DNA of 64,000 nucleotides from Herbaspirillum sp. meg3 (GTDB taxonomy: Bacteria; Pseudomonadota; Gammaproteobacteria; Burkholderiales; Burkholderiaceae_D). Shown here piece by piece: positions 26,054 to 34,714 of the stretch. The stretch's first letter is position 1, and every line of letters begins with the position of its first letter. Both the position numbers and the translations under genes were made by a program. The stretch lies in contig NZ_CP022736.1 in the NCBI RefSeq assembly GCF_002257565.1, forward strand, positions 124,001 through 188,000, in the 5' to 3' direction. The notes below the pieces were generated by a model. That model worked only from the letters and a program-made list of their open reading frames with translations. It searched no databases and was not told the origin of the DNA.

Positions 26054-27514
26054 TTACGCCGTCAATTTCTTGCGCAACAGCTCTGTCAACTGCGCCGGAT
26101 TGGCCTTGCCCTTGGTCGCCTTCATGGCCTGACCGATCAGTGCGTTGATGGCTTGTTCCTTACCCGAGCGGAATTCGGCCACCGATTTTTCATTCGCTGC
26201 CAGTACCTGATCAACGATGGCTTCGAGTGCGCCGCTGTCGGAGATTTGCTTCAGGCCCTTGGCTTCGATGATGTCGTCGGCGAGCGTGTCTTTGTCGGAC
26301 TTGGCTTCCCACATGCCGGCGAAGACTTCTTTGGCGATCTTGTTGGAGATCGTGCCGTCGGTGATGCGCTTCAACAGCAGCGACAGTTGCACGGCGCTGA
26401 CGGGGGCGTCGGCGATGTCGGTGTCTTCGCGGTTGAGAGTGGAGGCCACGTCGCCCATGAGCCAGTTGGCGGCGGGTTTGGCTTGCTCTTTGCCGGCGGC
26501 GGTGACGACGGCTTCAAAGTAGGATGCCATTGACTTCGATTGCGTGAGCACGGCGGCGTCGTATTCGGGCAGACCGTAGTCGTTGACGAAGCGGTCGCGC
26601 ATCGCGCCCGGCAGTTCCGGCATGGTGGCTTTGACGCGATCTATCCACTCTTGCGCGATGACCAGCGGCGGCAGATCGGGATCGGGGAAGTAGCGGTAGT
26701 CTTGCGCGTCTTCCTTGCTGCGCATGGAGCGTGTTTCCTTTTTGTCCGGATCATAGAGGCGCGTTTCTTGCACGACGGTACCGCCGTCTTCGATGAGTTC
26801 GACCTGGCGACGGACTTCGTAGTTGATCGCGTCTTCCATGAAGCGGAAGGAGTTGAGGTTCTTGATCTCGCAGCGTGTGCCGAATTCCTTTTGACCGACC
26901 GGACGCACGGAGACGTTGGCGTCGCAGCGGAACGAGCCTTCCTGCATGTTGCCGTCGCAGATGCCGAGCCACATGACCAGCGAGTGCAGGGCCTTGGCGT
27001 AGGCGACGGCTTCGGCGGCGCTGCGCATGTCGGGTTCGGTAACGATTTCCAGCAGCGGTGTACCCGCGCGGTTGAGGTCGATGCCGCTCATGCCCTGGTA
27101 GTCTTCGTGCAGCGATTTGCCGGCGTCTTCTTCGAGGTGGGCGCGGGTCAGTTGCAGGGTCTTGATTTCTGCCTTGCCGTCTTTTTCCATCACGAAGGAA
27201 ATCTTGCCGCCCTGGACGACCGGGATTTCAAACTGGCTGATCTGATAGCCCTTCGGCAGGTCAGGGTAGAAGTAGTTTTTACGCGCAAAGACGGAGCGCG
27301 GCGCGATCGTTGCGCCGATGGCCAGGCCGAACTGGATGGCGCGTTCGACGGCGCCTTTGTTCAGCACCGGCAAGACGCCTGGCAATGCCAGATCGACCGG
27401 GCTGGCTTGTGTGTTGGGGGTGGCGCCGAACTGTGTCGACGAGCCGCTGAAAATTTTGGATTCGGTCGAAAGCTGTGTGTGCGTTTCCAGACCGATGACG
27501 ACTTCCCACTGCAT
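26054..27514 (-). CDS. gatB: Aspartyl/glutamyl-tRNA amidotransferase subunit B
   Basis: 486 aa. GatB binds mischarged Glu-tRNA(Gln)/Asp-tRNA(Asn) and activates the acyl group for amidation with ammonia from GatA. The opening WEVVIGLETHTQLST, the zinc/kinase-like core (YFYPDLPKGYQISQFE, HLEEDAGKSLH, NRAGTPLLEIVTEPD) and the C-terminal tail domain (ANWLMGDVASTLN) are complete. AGGAA precedes the start. It is last in the gatCAB operon, 49 bp after gatA. Confidence 0.97.
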   Translation of the reverse strand: MQWEVVIGLETHTQLSTESKIFSGSSTQFGATPNTQASPVDLALPGVLPVLNKGAVERAIQFGLAIGATIAPRSVFARKNYFYPDLPKGYQISQFEIPVVQGGKISFVMEKDGKAEIKTLQLTRAHLEEDAGKSLHEDYQGMSGIDLNRAGTPLLEIVTEPDMRSAAEAVAYAKALHSLVMWLGICDGNMQEGSFRCDANVSVRPVGQKEFGTRCEIKNLNSFRFMEDAINYEVRRQVELIEDGGTVVQETRLYDPDKKETRSMRSKEDAQDYRYFPDPDLPPLVIAQEWIDRVKATMPELPGAMRDRFVNDYGLPEYDAAVLTQSKSMASYFEAVVTAAGKEQAKPAANWLMGDVASTLNREDTDIADAPVSAVQLSLLLKRITDGTISNKIAKEVFAGMWEAKSDKDTLADDIIEAKGLKQISDSGALEAIVDQVLAANEKSVAEFRSGKEQAINALIGQAMKATKGKANPAQLTELLRKKLTA

Positions 27515-27563
27515 AGTATTCCTCGCTAATTCTTTGTTGTTTCGTGGCGTCTCTGAGGGGCGA

Positions 27564-29030
27564 TCAAGCCGGTGCGCGCAGATGCCAGTCGGTGACTTGC
27601 TGATACTGATGCGCGACGTTCAGCAGGCGCGCTTCATCGTAGTAGCTGCCGATGATTTGCAGGCCGACCGGACGCTTGCCGTTCTTTTCGCCTTGACCGA
27701 AACCGCATGGGATCGACATGCCCGGCAAGCCCGCCAGGCTGGTCGACAGCGTGAAGATGTCAGCAAGGTAGTTGGCGATCGGGTCGTCGGTTTTGTCGCC
27801 CAGATCCCAAGCCACAGTTGGCGATACGGGGCCCATGATGACGTCGCACTGACGGTTCGGGCCGAGCAGCGCGTTCTGGAATTCCTGCGCGATCAGGCGA
27901 CGGATCTTTTGCGCTTGCAGGTAGTAGGCGTCGTAATAACCGTGCGACAACACGTAGGCGCCGACCAGAATGCGGCGCTTCACTTCGTCGCCGAAACCTT
28001 CCGCGCGCGACTTCTTGTACATGTCGGCTAGGTCTTTGTAATCGGCGGCGCGATGGCCGTAGCGCACGCCGTCAAAGCGCGACAGATTGGACGATGCTTC
28101 GGCCGGTGCAATCACGTAATAGACAGGGATCGACAGCTCGGTTTTTGGCAGCGAAATATCGACCAGCTTGGCGCCGAGTTTTTCGTATTCGCTGAGTGCG
28201 GCACGCACTGCTTGCTCGACATCAGCGGTCAGACCGGCGCCGAAAAATTCTTTCGGTACGCCGATGCGGAGGCCCTTCAAACTGTCGTTGAGCGAGCGGT
28301 TGAAATCTTCCTTCGGACGTTCCAGGCTGGTCGAATCGCGTTGATCGAAACCGGTCATGGCGTTGAGCAGCAGGCCGCAGTCTTCGGCGGTTTTTGCAAT
28401 CGGGCCGCCCTGGTCGAGCGAGGATGCAAACGCGATCATGCCGTAGCGCGAGACGCTGCCGTAGGTTGGCTTGATGCCGGTGACGCCGCACAGCGAAGCA
28501 GGCTGGCGGATCGAGCCGCCGGTGTCGGTGGCGGTGGCGGCCGGCGCCAGGCGCGCGGCGATTGCGGCGGCCGAACCGCCGGACGAACCGCCTGGCACTG
28601 CGGTCCTGTCCCACGGATTTTTGACGGCGCCGAAGTAAGAGTTTTCGTTACCCGAGCCCATGGCGAATTCGTCGCAGTTGAGCTTGCCCAATGTAACAGT
28701 GCCGGCAGCGTTGAACTGTTCCACCACGGTTGCGTCAAACGGGCTTACATAATTTTCCAGCATCTTCGAGCCGGCCGTCGTGCGCCAGTCGCGGGTGACG
28801 AAGATGTCTTTGTGCGCGATCGGAATGCCGGTCAGCGGCGTGACGTTGTTGGCGGCGATGCGTTGATCGGCTTGCACGGCTTGCTTGAGTGTCAGTTCGC
28901 GGTCGACGTGCAGGAAGGCATTGAGGTCGCTGCCGTCGATGCGGTCGAGAAATAAAGTGGCCAGTTCGGTCGCTGAGATTTTCTTGGTCTGCAGTAGCGT
29001 CGAAAGCTCTTTAATGGTCTTGGTGTGCAT
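27564..29030 (-). CDS. gatA: Aspartyl/glutamyl-tRNA amidotransferase subunit A
   Basis: 488 aa. Amidase-signature enzyme that releases ammonia from glutamine for GatB. The Ser-cisSer-Lys triad is present: Lys74 in AHKD, Ser149 in GGSSGGS and Ser173 in DTGGSIRQPA. Its place between gatC and gatB is the usual order. Confidence 0.97.
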   Translation of the reverse strand: MHTKTIKELSTLLQTKKISATELATLFLDRIDGSDLNAFLHVDRELTLKQAVQADQRIAANNVTPLTGIPIAHKDIFVTRDWRTTAGSKMLENYVSPFDATVVEQFNAAGTVTLGKLNCDEFAMGSGNENSYFGAVKNPWDRTAVPGGSSGGSAAAIAARLAPAATATDTGGSIRQPASLCGVTGIKPTYGSVSRYGMIAFASSLDQGGPIAKTAEDCGLLLNAMTGFDQRDSTSLERPKEDFNRSLNDSLKGLRIGVPKEFFGAGLTADVEQAVRAALSEYEKLGAKLVDISLPKTELSIPVYYVIAPAEASSNLSRFDGVRYGHRAADYKDLADMYKKSRAEGFGDEVKRRILVGAYVLSHGYYDAYYLQAQKIRRLIAQEFQNALLGPNRQCDVIMGPVSPTVAWDLGDKTDDPIANYLADIFTLSTSLAGLPGMSIPCGFGQGEKNGKRPVGLQIIGSYYDEARLLNVAHQYQQVTDWHLRAPA

Positions 29031-29115
29031 GGAAAAGGGTTTCGTTTTTTCAGGTTCTGTGAGGCTGCGGACGCGCGGCGCAACTGAGGTGTCGGCGCGC
29101 TGACTGGGGCGAAGA

Positions 29116-29418
29116 TTATTCGATGACCTTGGGGACGAGATACAGGCCGTCCTGCGTCGCCGGGGCGGGTCTCTGATAGTCGTCGCGGTGATTGGTTTCG
29201 GTCACGGCATCTTCGCGCAGGCGCAGCGACAAATCGGTGGTCAACGCCGCAATCGGGTGGCTCAGAGGCTCAATACCGGTGGTGTCGACCGCTTTCATCT
29301 GTTCGACCAGGGAAAAAATGCCGTTCAGTTTGTCCAGGGTTTGACTTGCTTGTTCATCTGTCAATTCCAGACGGGACAGATTGGCAATGCGTTTAACATC
29401 GGAAAGGGCTAGAGTCAT
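29116..29418 (-). CDS. gatC: Aspartyl/glutamyl-tRNA amidotransferase subunit C
   Basis: 100 aa from MTLALSDVKRIANLSRLEL, the standard length; 25 further upstream codons are open but foreign. GatC is the small belt that stabilises the GatA-GatB complex (conserved LSRLEL and the C-terminal LRED...RDDYQRP, GLYLVPKVIE). First gene of the operon, divergent from mreB. The 400 bp between the two starts hold a predicted mreB promoter, an oppositely oriented TATAAT at 29580-29585 that may serve gatCAB, and a long inverted repeat. Confidence 0.95.
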   Translation of the reverse strand: MTLALSDVKRIANLSRLELTDEQASQTLDKLNGIFSLVEQMKAVDTTGIEPLSHPIAALTTDLSLRLREDAVTETNHRDDYQRPAPATQDGLYLVPKVIE

Positions 29419-29558
29419 GATAGGAAGGTGCGCGCAGGGCGCAAGAGCTAGTGTGTTGAAAAATCGCGTCATCAGCCGTGCACGGGCTTGCAATTACGCA
29501 GGTAAATGCCGGTAAAAACGCAGAAGTATCGGGCATCAGGCAAGGATTATTGACAGTT

Positions 29559-29587
29559 TTGCCTGCTGGTTTCTCTCAAATTATAAG
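29559..29587 (+). promoter_or_regulatory. Predicted promoter of the mreBCD-mrdA-rodA operon
   Basis: TTGCCT (29559-29564), 17-bp spacer, TATAAG (29582-29587). Transcription starting near 29594 would give a leader of about 225 nt that contains the inverted repeat at 29644-29758. Confidence 0.5.
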
Positions 29588-29643
29588 GTAGAATGTAGGA
29601 CTAATGCCTTGCTGGCGCCGATTTGTGTCGCCGCAGTCATAAA

Positions 29644-29758
29644 AGAAGCTGTTGCAAAATGAAGCTGACGTTGCTGCGTCGCCCCTGTTGACCTCTTGTA
29701 TGCATCCTGTACCGGTCATGGCGGTGCCTCCGGGCAGCTTCATTTTGCAACAGCTTCT
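29644..29758. repeat. Long perfect inverted repeat in the mreB leader
   Basis: Arms 29644-29667 and 29735-29758 are exact reverse complements over 24 bp (AGAAGCTGTTGCAAAATGAA then GCTG), around a 67-bp centre with no reading frame. Within each arm GAAGCTG occurs twice. In RNA it would form a long stem ending 60 nt before the mreB start codon. The outer end resembles the CTGTTGCAAA termini of IS6-family elements, but no transposase and no matching 8-bp target duplication are present. It may be a small MITE-like remnant or a leader structure. Confidence 0.9.
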
Positions 29759-29818
29759 GAAAAAGACATCCCACTTACAAAATGCAAAGCGCGCGACTCT
29801 GGCGCATCAGGACAATTC

Positions 29819-30862
29819 ATGTTTGGATTTTTACGTAGTTACTTCTCTAACGACCTCGCTATTGACCTTGGAACGGCAAACACTCTGATTTATGTACGTG
29901 GTCAAGGTATTGTGCTTGACGAGCCGTCGGTCGTGGCGATTCGCCAGCAAGGAGGCCCGAACGGCAAAAAGACCATTCAGGCAGTCGGCAAAGAAGCAAA
30001 ACAGATGCTGGGCAAGGTTCCTGGCAATATCGAAGCCATCCGCCCGATGAAAGACGGCGTGATTGCTGACTTTACCGTCACCGAGCAGATGTTGAAGCAA
30101 TTCATCCGCATGGTGCACGACTCCAAGCTGTTCCGCCCATCCCCGCGCATCATCATCTGCGTCCCTTGCGGTTCGACCCAGGTGGAACGCCGCGCGATCC
30201 GCGAATCGGCGCTGGGTGCGGGCGCTTCGCAGGTTTACCTGATCGAAGAGCCAATGGCAGCGGCAATCGGCTCCGGCCTACCGGTCTCGGACGCCACCGG
30301 CTCGATGGTCGTCGACATTGGCGGCGGCACGACTGAAGTCGGCATCATCTCCCTGGGCGGCATGGTGTACAAGGGTTCGGTCCGCGTCGGCGGCGACAAG
30401 TTCGACGAAGCGATCGTCAACTACATCCGCCGCAATTACGGCATGCTGATCGGTGAACAAACCGCCGAAGCGATCAAGAAGGAAATCGGTTCCGCCTTCC
30501 CGGGTTCCGAAGTCAAGGAAATGGAAGTCAAGGGCCGTAACCTGTCCGAAGGCATTCCACGCTCGTTCACCATCTCCAGCAATGAAATTCTGGAGGCGCT
30601 GACCGATCCGCTGAACAACATCGTTTCCGCAGTAAAGAATGCTCTGGAGCAAACTCCTCCGGAGTTAGGCGCCGACATTGCCGAAAAGGGCATGATGCTG
30701 ACCGGTGGCGGCGCGCTGCTGCGCGATCTGGACCGTTTGCTGATGGAAGAAACCGGTCTGCCGGTGATCGTCGCCGAAGACCCGCTGACTTGCGTTGTGC
30801 GCGGTTCCGGCATGGCGCTCGACCGCATGGACAAACTGGGTTCGATCTTCTCCAACGAATAA
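29819..30862 (+). CDS. mreB: Rod shape-determining actin-like protein MreB
   Basis: 347 aa, the standard length, with AGGA 7 nt upstream of the ATG at MFGFLRSYFS. MreB polymerises at the inner membrane and positions the elongation machinery. Actin-fold phosphate loops are visible (IDLGTANTLIY, VVDIGGGTTEVGII) with the adenosine motif TGGGALLRDLDRLL. The amphipathic N-terminus FGFLRSYF is the usual membrane anchor. It is separated from mreC by 247 bp in which I see no credible gene. Confidence 0.97.
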   Translation: MFGFLRSYFSNDLAIDLGTANTLIYVRGQGIVLDEPSVVAIRQQGGPNGKKTIQAVGKEAKQMLGKVPGNIEAIRPMKDGVIADFTVTEQMLKQFIRMVHDSKLFRPSPRIIICVPCGSTQVERRAIRESALGAGASQVYLIEEPMAAAIGSGLPVSDATGSMVVDIGGGTTEVGIISLGGMVYKGSVRVGGDKFDEAIVNYIRRNYGMLIGEQTAEAIKKEIGSAFPGSEVKEMEVKGRNLSEGIPRSFTISSNEILEALTDPLNNIVSAVKNALEQTPPELGADIAEKGMMLTGGGALLRDLDRLLMEETGLPVIVAEDPLTCVVRGSGMALDRMDKLGSIFSNE

Positions 30863-31109
30863 TTCCGTTACAGGAGCCTGGTCAACCTCGAGGAACTGAA
30901 ACGCGCCTATGACAGAGCACAAGCAGATTGGGTCGGTGCTGCGAACCAACAGTTCGCACAGCGGCAAAATCTCGGCTGCGATGAGGCGTTGTCTTCCTGA
31001 TATTGACTGCAACCTTCCCGGTATCCGTCTGCTGTCTCTCCTCCAGCCCGCCCTGCGCGGGCTGTTGCGGTTTTCAGCTTCCCCGGCATCGGTCTCGGCC
31101 TGACCATAA

Positions 31110-32240
31110 ATGGATATCCCACCACTCTTCAAACAAGGCGCTTCGGCCCGCGCCCGCGCAGGCTTTTTCGCCCTGATCTCGATCATCATGCTGGTGGTCG
31201 ATTCGCGCATGCATGCCCTGACTATGGTGCGGCAGGCCGTCGGCACCGGTTTGTATCCGTTTCAGGTCGTGGCGCTGATCCCGCGTGATGCCGCCTACAA
31301 AGTGGGCGATTATTTTAATTCGCTCAACGCCTTGCAGAAGGAAAACGACACCCTGCGCCGCCAACAGGCGATGAACGCGCAGTTGCTGCAGCAAGAGCGT
31401 CAGATGGCGGCCGAGAACACGCAACTGCGCAATTTGCTGAACATGCAGCAGCGTATTCACAGCAAATCCATCGTCGGCGAAATCCTGTACGACGCGCGCG
31501 ATCCCTTTACGCGCAAAATCATCCTCAATCGCGGCTCGCAGCAGGGCGTAGCACCCGGCCAGCCGGTGATCGACGACGTCGGCATTGTCGGCCAGGTGAC
31601 GCGTGTGTTTCCGTTTACGTCTGAAGTCACCTTGCTGACCGACAAGGATCAGGCCATTCCGGTTCAGGTCTTGCGCAACGGTTTGCGCAGTGTCGCCTAC
31701 GGTCGCGGCCAGTCCGGCGTGCTTGACCTGCGTTTTATGGCTGCCAACGCGGACATCCAGAAGGGCGATGCGCTGGTGACATCCGGTATCGACGGTGTGT
31801 ATCCGCCGGGTTTGGCTGTGGCCAGCGTGCTGCAGGTTGAAACCAAGTCGACGGATGCCTTCGCTCACATCGTCTGTCTGCCGGCTGCAGGCGTTGATCG
31901 CCACAAGCAGTTGCTGATCTTGCTGGTCGAGCAGACCGTGGCGCCGCGTCCGGATCCGGAAGGTGCTGACAAGGCCGACAAGCTGCTCAAGCGGCGTTTC
32001 CGCGATAGTGCAAAAGACGGTGAAGCCGTGCCTGCCAAGGATGCGCCGAGCGAAGAGCGTAAGGGACAAGCACCAACCGCTGCTCCGGCTGCTGCAGCCG
32101 CACCTGCAGCTACCGCGACTGCACCAGCCGCGAAACCCGCTGCTGCAACGCCAGCTGCTCCGGCAACAGCCAAGCCGGCTGCCGCCGCTGCGACATCTGC
32201 TGCCCCAGCCGCCACACAACCAGCCAAGAGCACCCGATGA
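31110..32240 (+). CDS. mreC: Rod shape-determining protein MreC
   Basis: 376 aa. One membrane segment (about 17-33) is followed by a periplasmic coiled coil (about 65-105, LQKENDTLRRQQ...) and the double beta-barrel domain (VGEILYDARDPFTRKIILNRGS to VDRHKQLLILLVEQ). The C-terminal 90 residues are an Ala/Pro/Lys-rich tail, longer than in E. coli, probably disordered. MreC activates PBP2/RodA. Its end overlaps mreD by 4 bp (ATGA). Confidence 0.95.
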   Translation: MDIPPLFKQGASARARAGFFALISIIMLVVDSRMHALTMVRQAVGTGLYPFQVVALIPRDAAYKVGDYFNSLNALQKENDTLRRQQAMNAQLLQQERQMAAENTQLRNLLNMQQRIHSKSIVGEILYDARDPFTRKIILNRGSQQGVAPGQPVIDDVGIVGQVTRVFPFTSEVTLLTDKDQAIPVQVLRNGLRSVAYGRGQSGVLDLRFMAANADIQKGDALVTSGIDGVYPPGLAVASVLQVETKSTDAFAHIVCLPAAGVDRHKQLLILLVEQTVAPRPDPEGADKADKLLKRRFRDSAKDGEAVPAKDAPSEERKGQAPTAAPAAAAAPAATATAPAAKPAAATPAAPATAKPAAAAATSAAPAATQPAKSTR

Positions 32241-32749
32241 ACGATCCACATTACATCCTGCTGCCGGCGAATCCGCTTTTCATCGCGCTCAGTCTGATCG
32301 CGGCTTTTCTGTTGAATCTGCTGCCTTGGGGCCAATGGGTCGGGGTTCCTGATTTCGTCGCGCTGGTACTGGTGTTCTGGGCCATCCATGAGCCGCGCAA
32401 GATCGGTATCAGCATCGCCTTCATGATGGGCCTGTTGATGGACGTCAACGAAGCCACATTGCTCGGCGAGAACGCGCTGGCCTATACGCTGCTGTCGTAT
32501 TTTTCGATCATGATTCACCGCCGCGTGCTGTGGTTCCCGGTCGGTACCCAGGCGCTGCATATCCTGCCGCTGATGTTGCTGACGCAAGCCGTGCAATTAC
32601 TCGTACGCTTGATGGTCAGCGGAAAATTCCCGCATTGGTATTACTTCAGTGAGAGCTTTGTCTGCGCGCTGTTGTGGCCGCTGGTGACATGGCTGCTGCT
32701 CGCGCCGCAACGACGCGCGATCAATCGCGACGATAACCGTCCGATTTGA
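32237..32749 (+). CDS. mreD: Rod shape-determining protein MreD
   Basis: 170 aa with about five to six hydrophobic helices; the conserved segment WAIHEPRKIGISIAFMMGLLMDVNEATLLGENAL is typical. Inner-membrane component of the elongasome partnering MreC. Overlaps mreC by 4 bp, so translation is coupled. Confidence 0.93.
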   Translation: MNDPHYILLPANPLFIALSLIAAFLLNLLPWGQWVGVPDFVALVLVFWAIHEPRKIGISIAFMMGLLMDVNEATLLGENALAYTLLSYFSIMIHRRVLWFPVGTQALHILPLMLLTQAVQLLVRLMVSGKFPHWYYFSESFVCALLWPLVTWLLLAPQRRAINRDDNRPI

Positions 32750-32765
32750 CCGGCGAAGAAGCGGC

Positions 32766-34703
32766 ATGACTGAATTCAAAAACACCGAGCATGAACTCAA
32801 GCTCTTCCGGCTGCGGCTATTCGCCGTGGCGGTGCTCGTGCTCGTGTGTTTTGGTCTGCTGACCGCGCGCTTCATCTGGCTCCAGATCGTTCGTCACGAT
32901 GCTTATGCAGCGCAGGCGGAAGAAAATCGTATCTCGGTGGTGCCTATCGTGCCAAACCGGGGCCTGATTCTGGACCGCAATGGCGTCGTGCTGGCGCGCA
33001 ACTATTCTGCCTATACCCTGGAAATCACGCCGTCCAAGATCACCATGGGCCTTGATGAACTGGTCGACGAACTCAGTACGCTGGTCGATATCCAGCCGAA
33101 GGATAGGCGCCGCTTCCGCAAGCTGCAGGAAGAATCCAAGAACTTTGAAAGCCTGCCGATCCGCACGCGCCTGACCGATGAAGAAGTCGCCAAATTTACC
33201 GCGCAGCGCTATCGTTTCCCCGGCGTTGATATTCAGGCGCGTCTGTTCCGCCAATATCCCTACGGGAAGACGGCGGCGCACGTGATCGGCTACATCGGCC
33301 GCATCAGCCAGCGCGATGCCGACCGCATTGCGGATTCCGACGACGAAGCCAATTACAACGGCACCGACTACATCGGCAAGGAAGGTCTGGAAAAGAGCTA
33401 TGAGACTCAGCTTCACGGCACCACCGGTTACGAAGAAGTGGAAATTTCCGCCGGTGGCCGCGCCGTGCGTACGCTGTCGCGCACGCCTGCCAGCCCGGGT
33501 CAGAACCTGATTCTGTCAATCGATATCGAGCTGCAAAAAGTCATCGAAGAAGCTTTCGGTGATCGCAAGGGCGCTCTGGTGGCAATCGATCCCGCTACCG
33601 GCGACATTCTGGCCTATGTCTCGCAACCATCCTTCGACCCCAATGTCTTTGTTGAAGGCATCGATCAGCAAACCTGGGATGAGTTGAACAACTCACCCGA
33701 TCGCCCCCTGATCAACCGTCCTTTGTCCGGTACCTATCCGCCAGGTTCGACCTATAAGCCTTTCATGGCGCTGGCCGCGCTGGAGCTGGGCAAGCGCAAG
33801 CCGACCGACTCCATCCGCGATCCCGGCTTCTTCTGGCTCGGCAACCACAAGTTCCGCGACGATAAGGAAGGTGGTCACGGCGTGGTCGACATGTACCGCT
33901 CGATCGTCGTGTCTTGCGATACCTACTACTACATGCTGGCCAACGATCTCGGCGTCGACGCCATTCATGATTTCATGAAGCCGTTCGGTTTCGGCCAGAT
34001 CACCGGTATCGATCTGGAGCACGAGCGCAAGGGCCTGCTGCCGTCGACCACATGGAAGAGCAATGCTTATCGCAAGCCGGAGCAGCGCAAGTGGTATGCC
34101 GGTGAAACCATTTCGCTGGGCATCGGCCAGGGTTACAACGCGTTCACACCGATTCAGATGGCCCACGCCACGGCGACGCTGGCCAATAACGGTATTGTCA
34201 TGAAGCCGCATCTGGTCAAAATGATCGAAGATGGCGTCACGCATGAGCGCACTGTGACCGTACCGAAGGAAAGCTATCGCATTCCGCTCAAGCAGGAAAA
34301 CATCGATGTCATCAAACAAGCCATGGTCGGCGTGAATAAAGAAGGTACCGGTGCGCGCGTATTTGCCGGCGCGGAATACACGTCGGCCGGCAAGAGCGGC
34401 ACCGCACAGGTGGTGTCGATCAAGAAGAACGAGAAGTACGACGCCAAGCGCCTGGCAACGCATCTGTTGGATAATGCGTTGTTCACGGCGTTTGCACCGG
34501 CCGACAAGCCGCGTATCGCCTTGTCGGTCATCGTCGAAAACGGCGGCTGGGGTGCGGAAGCCGCGGCGCCGCTGGCACGCAAGGCGATTGACTTCTATCT
34601 GCTCGGCAAGCGTCCCGGCGACAAGGCCAAGGCCGCCGCCAAGGATAGCGAAGTCGCCACCCCACCTGCAACAGACGCGGTCGGCAACGATCTCAGGGAC
34701 TAG
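32766..34703 (+). CDS. mrdA: Penicillin-binding protein 2 (peptidoglycan transpeptidase)
   Basis: 645 aa. Class B PBP that cross-links peptidoglycan during elongation with RodA. One N-terminal membrane helix (about 16-38), a dimerisation/pedestal domain (RFPGVDIQARLFRQYPYG, HVIGYIGRI), and the transpeptidase domain with the active-site GSTYKPF (SxxK), SCD (SxN equivalent) and KSGTAQ (KTG box). A Lys/Ala-rich tail ends the protein. 16 bp after mreD. Confidence 0.96.
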   Translation: MTEFKNTEHELKLFRLRLFAVAVLVLVCFGLLTARFIWLQIVRHDAYAAQAEENRISVVPIVPNRGLILDRNGVVLARNYSAYTLEITPSKITMGLDELVDELSTLVDIQPKDRRRFRKLQEESKNFESLPIRTRLTDEEVAKFTAQRYRFPGVDIQARLFRQYPYGKTAAHVIGYIGRISQRDADRIADSDDEANYNGTDYIGKEGLEKSYETQLHGTTGYEEVEISAGGRAVRTLSRTPASPGQNLILSIDIELQKVIEEAFGDRKGALVAIDPATGDILAYVSQPSFDPNVFVEGIDQQTWDELNNSPDRPLINRPLSGTYPPGSTYKPFMALAALELGKRKPTDSIRDPGFFWLGNHKFRDDKEGGHGVVDMYRSIVVSCDTYYYMLANDLGVDAIHDFMKPFGFGQITGIDLEHERKGLLPSTTWKSNAYRKPEQRKWYAGETISLGIGQGYNAFTPIQMAHATATLANNGIVMKPHLVKMIEDGVTHERTVTVPKESYRIPLKQENIDVIKQAMVGVNKEGTGARVFAGAEYTSAGKSGTAQVVSIKKNEKYDAKRLATHLLDNALFTAFAPADKPRIALSVIVENGGWGAEAAAPLARKAIDFYLLGKRPGDKAKAAAKDSEVATPPATDAVGNDLRD

Positions 34704-34714
34704 GAAAGCCTGTT

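Noticed and set aside
29550..29555. Exact TTGACA as -35 box for mreB
   Set aside because: The nearest -10-like hexamer is 26 bp away; TTGCCT at 29559 has the proper 17-bp spacing instead.
29644..29758. Complete mobile element (IS6-like)
   Set aside because: Only terminal-repeat-like arms are present; the 67-bp centre encodes nothing and the 8-bp flanks do not match.
29696..29818. In-frame extension of mreB upstream of its ATG
   Set aside because: It reads through the right arm of the inverted repeat, has no ribosome site, and MreB of standard length starts at MFGFLRSYF with AGGA upstream.
30909..31103. 64-codon open frame between mreB and mreC
   Set aside because: No ribosome site, no family resemblance, and Ser/Arg/Pro-rich composition; the 247-bp gap is better left as spacer.
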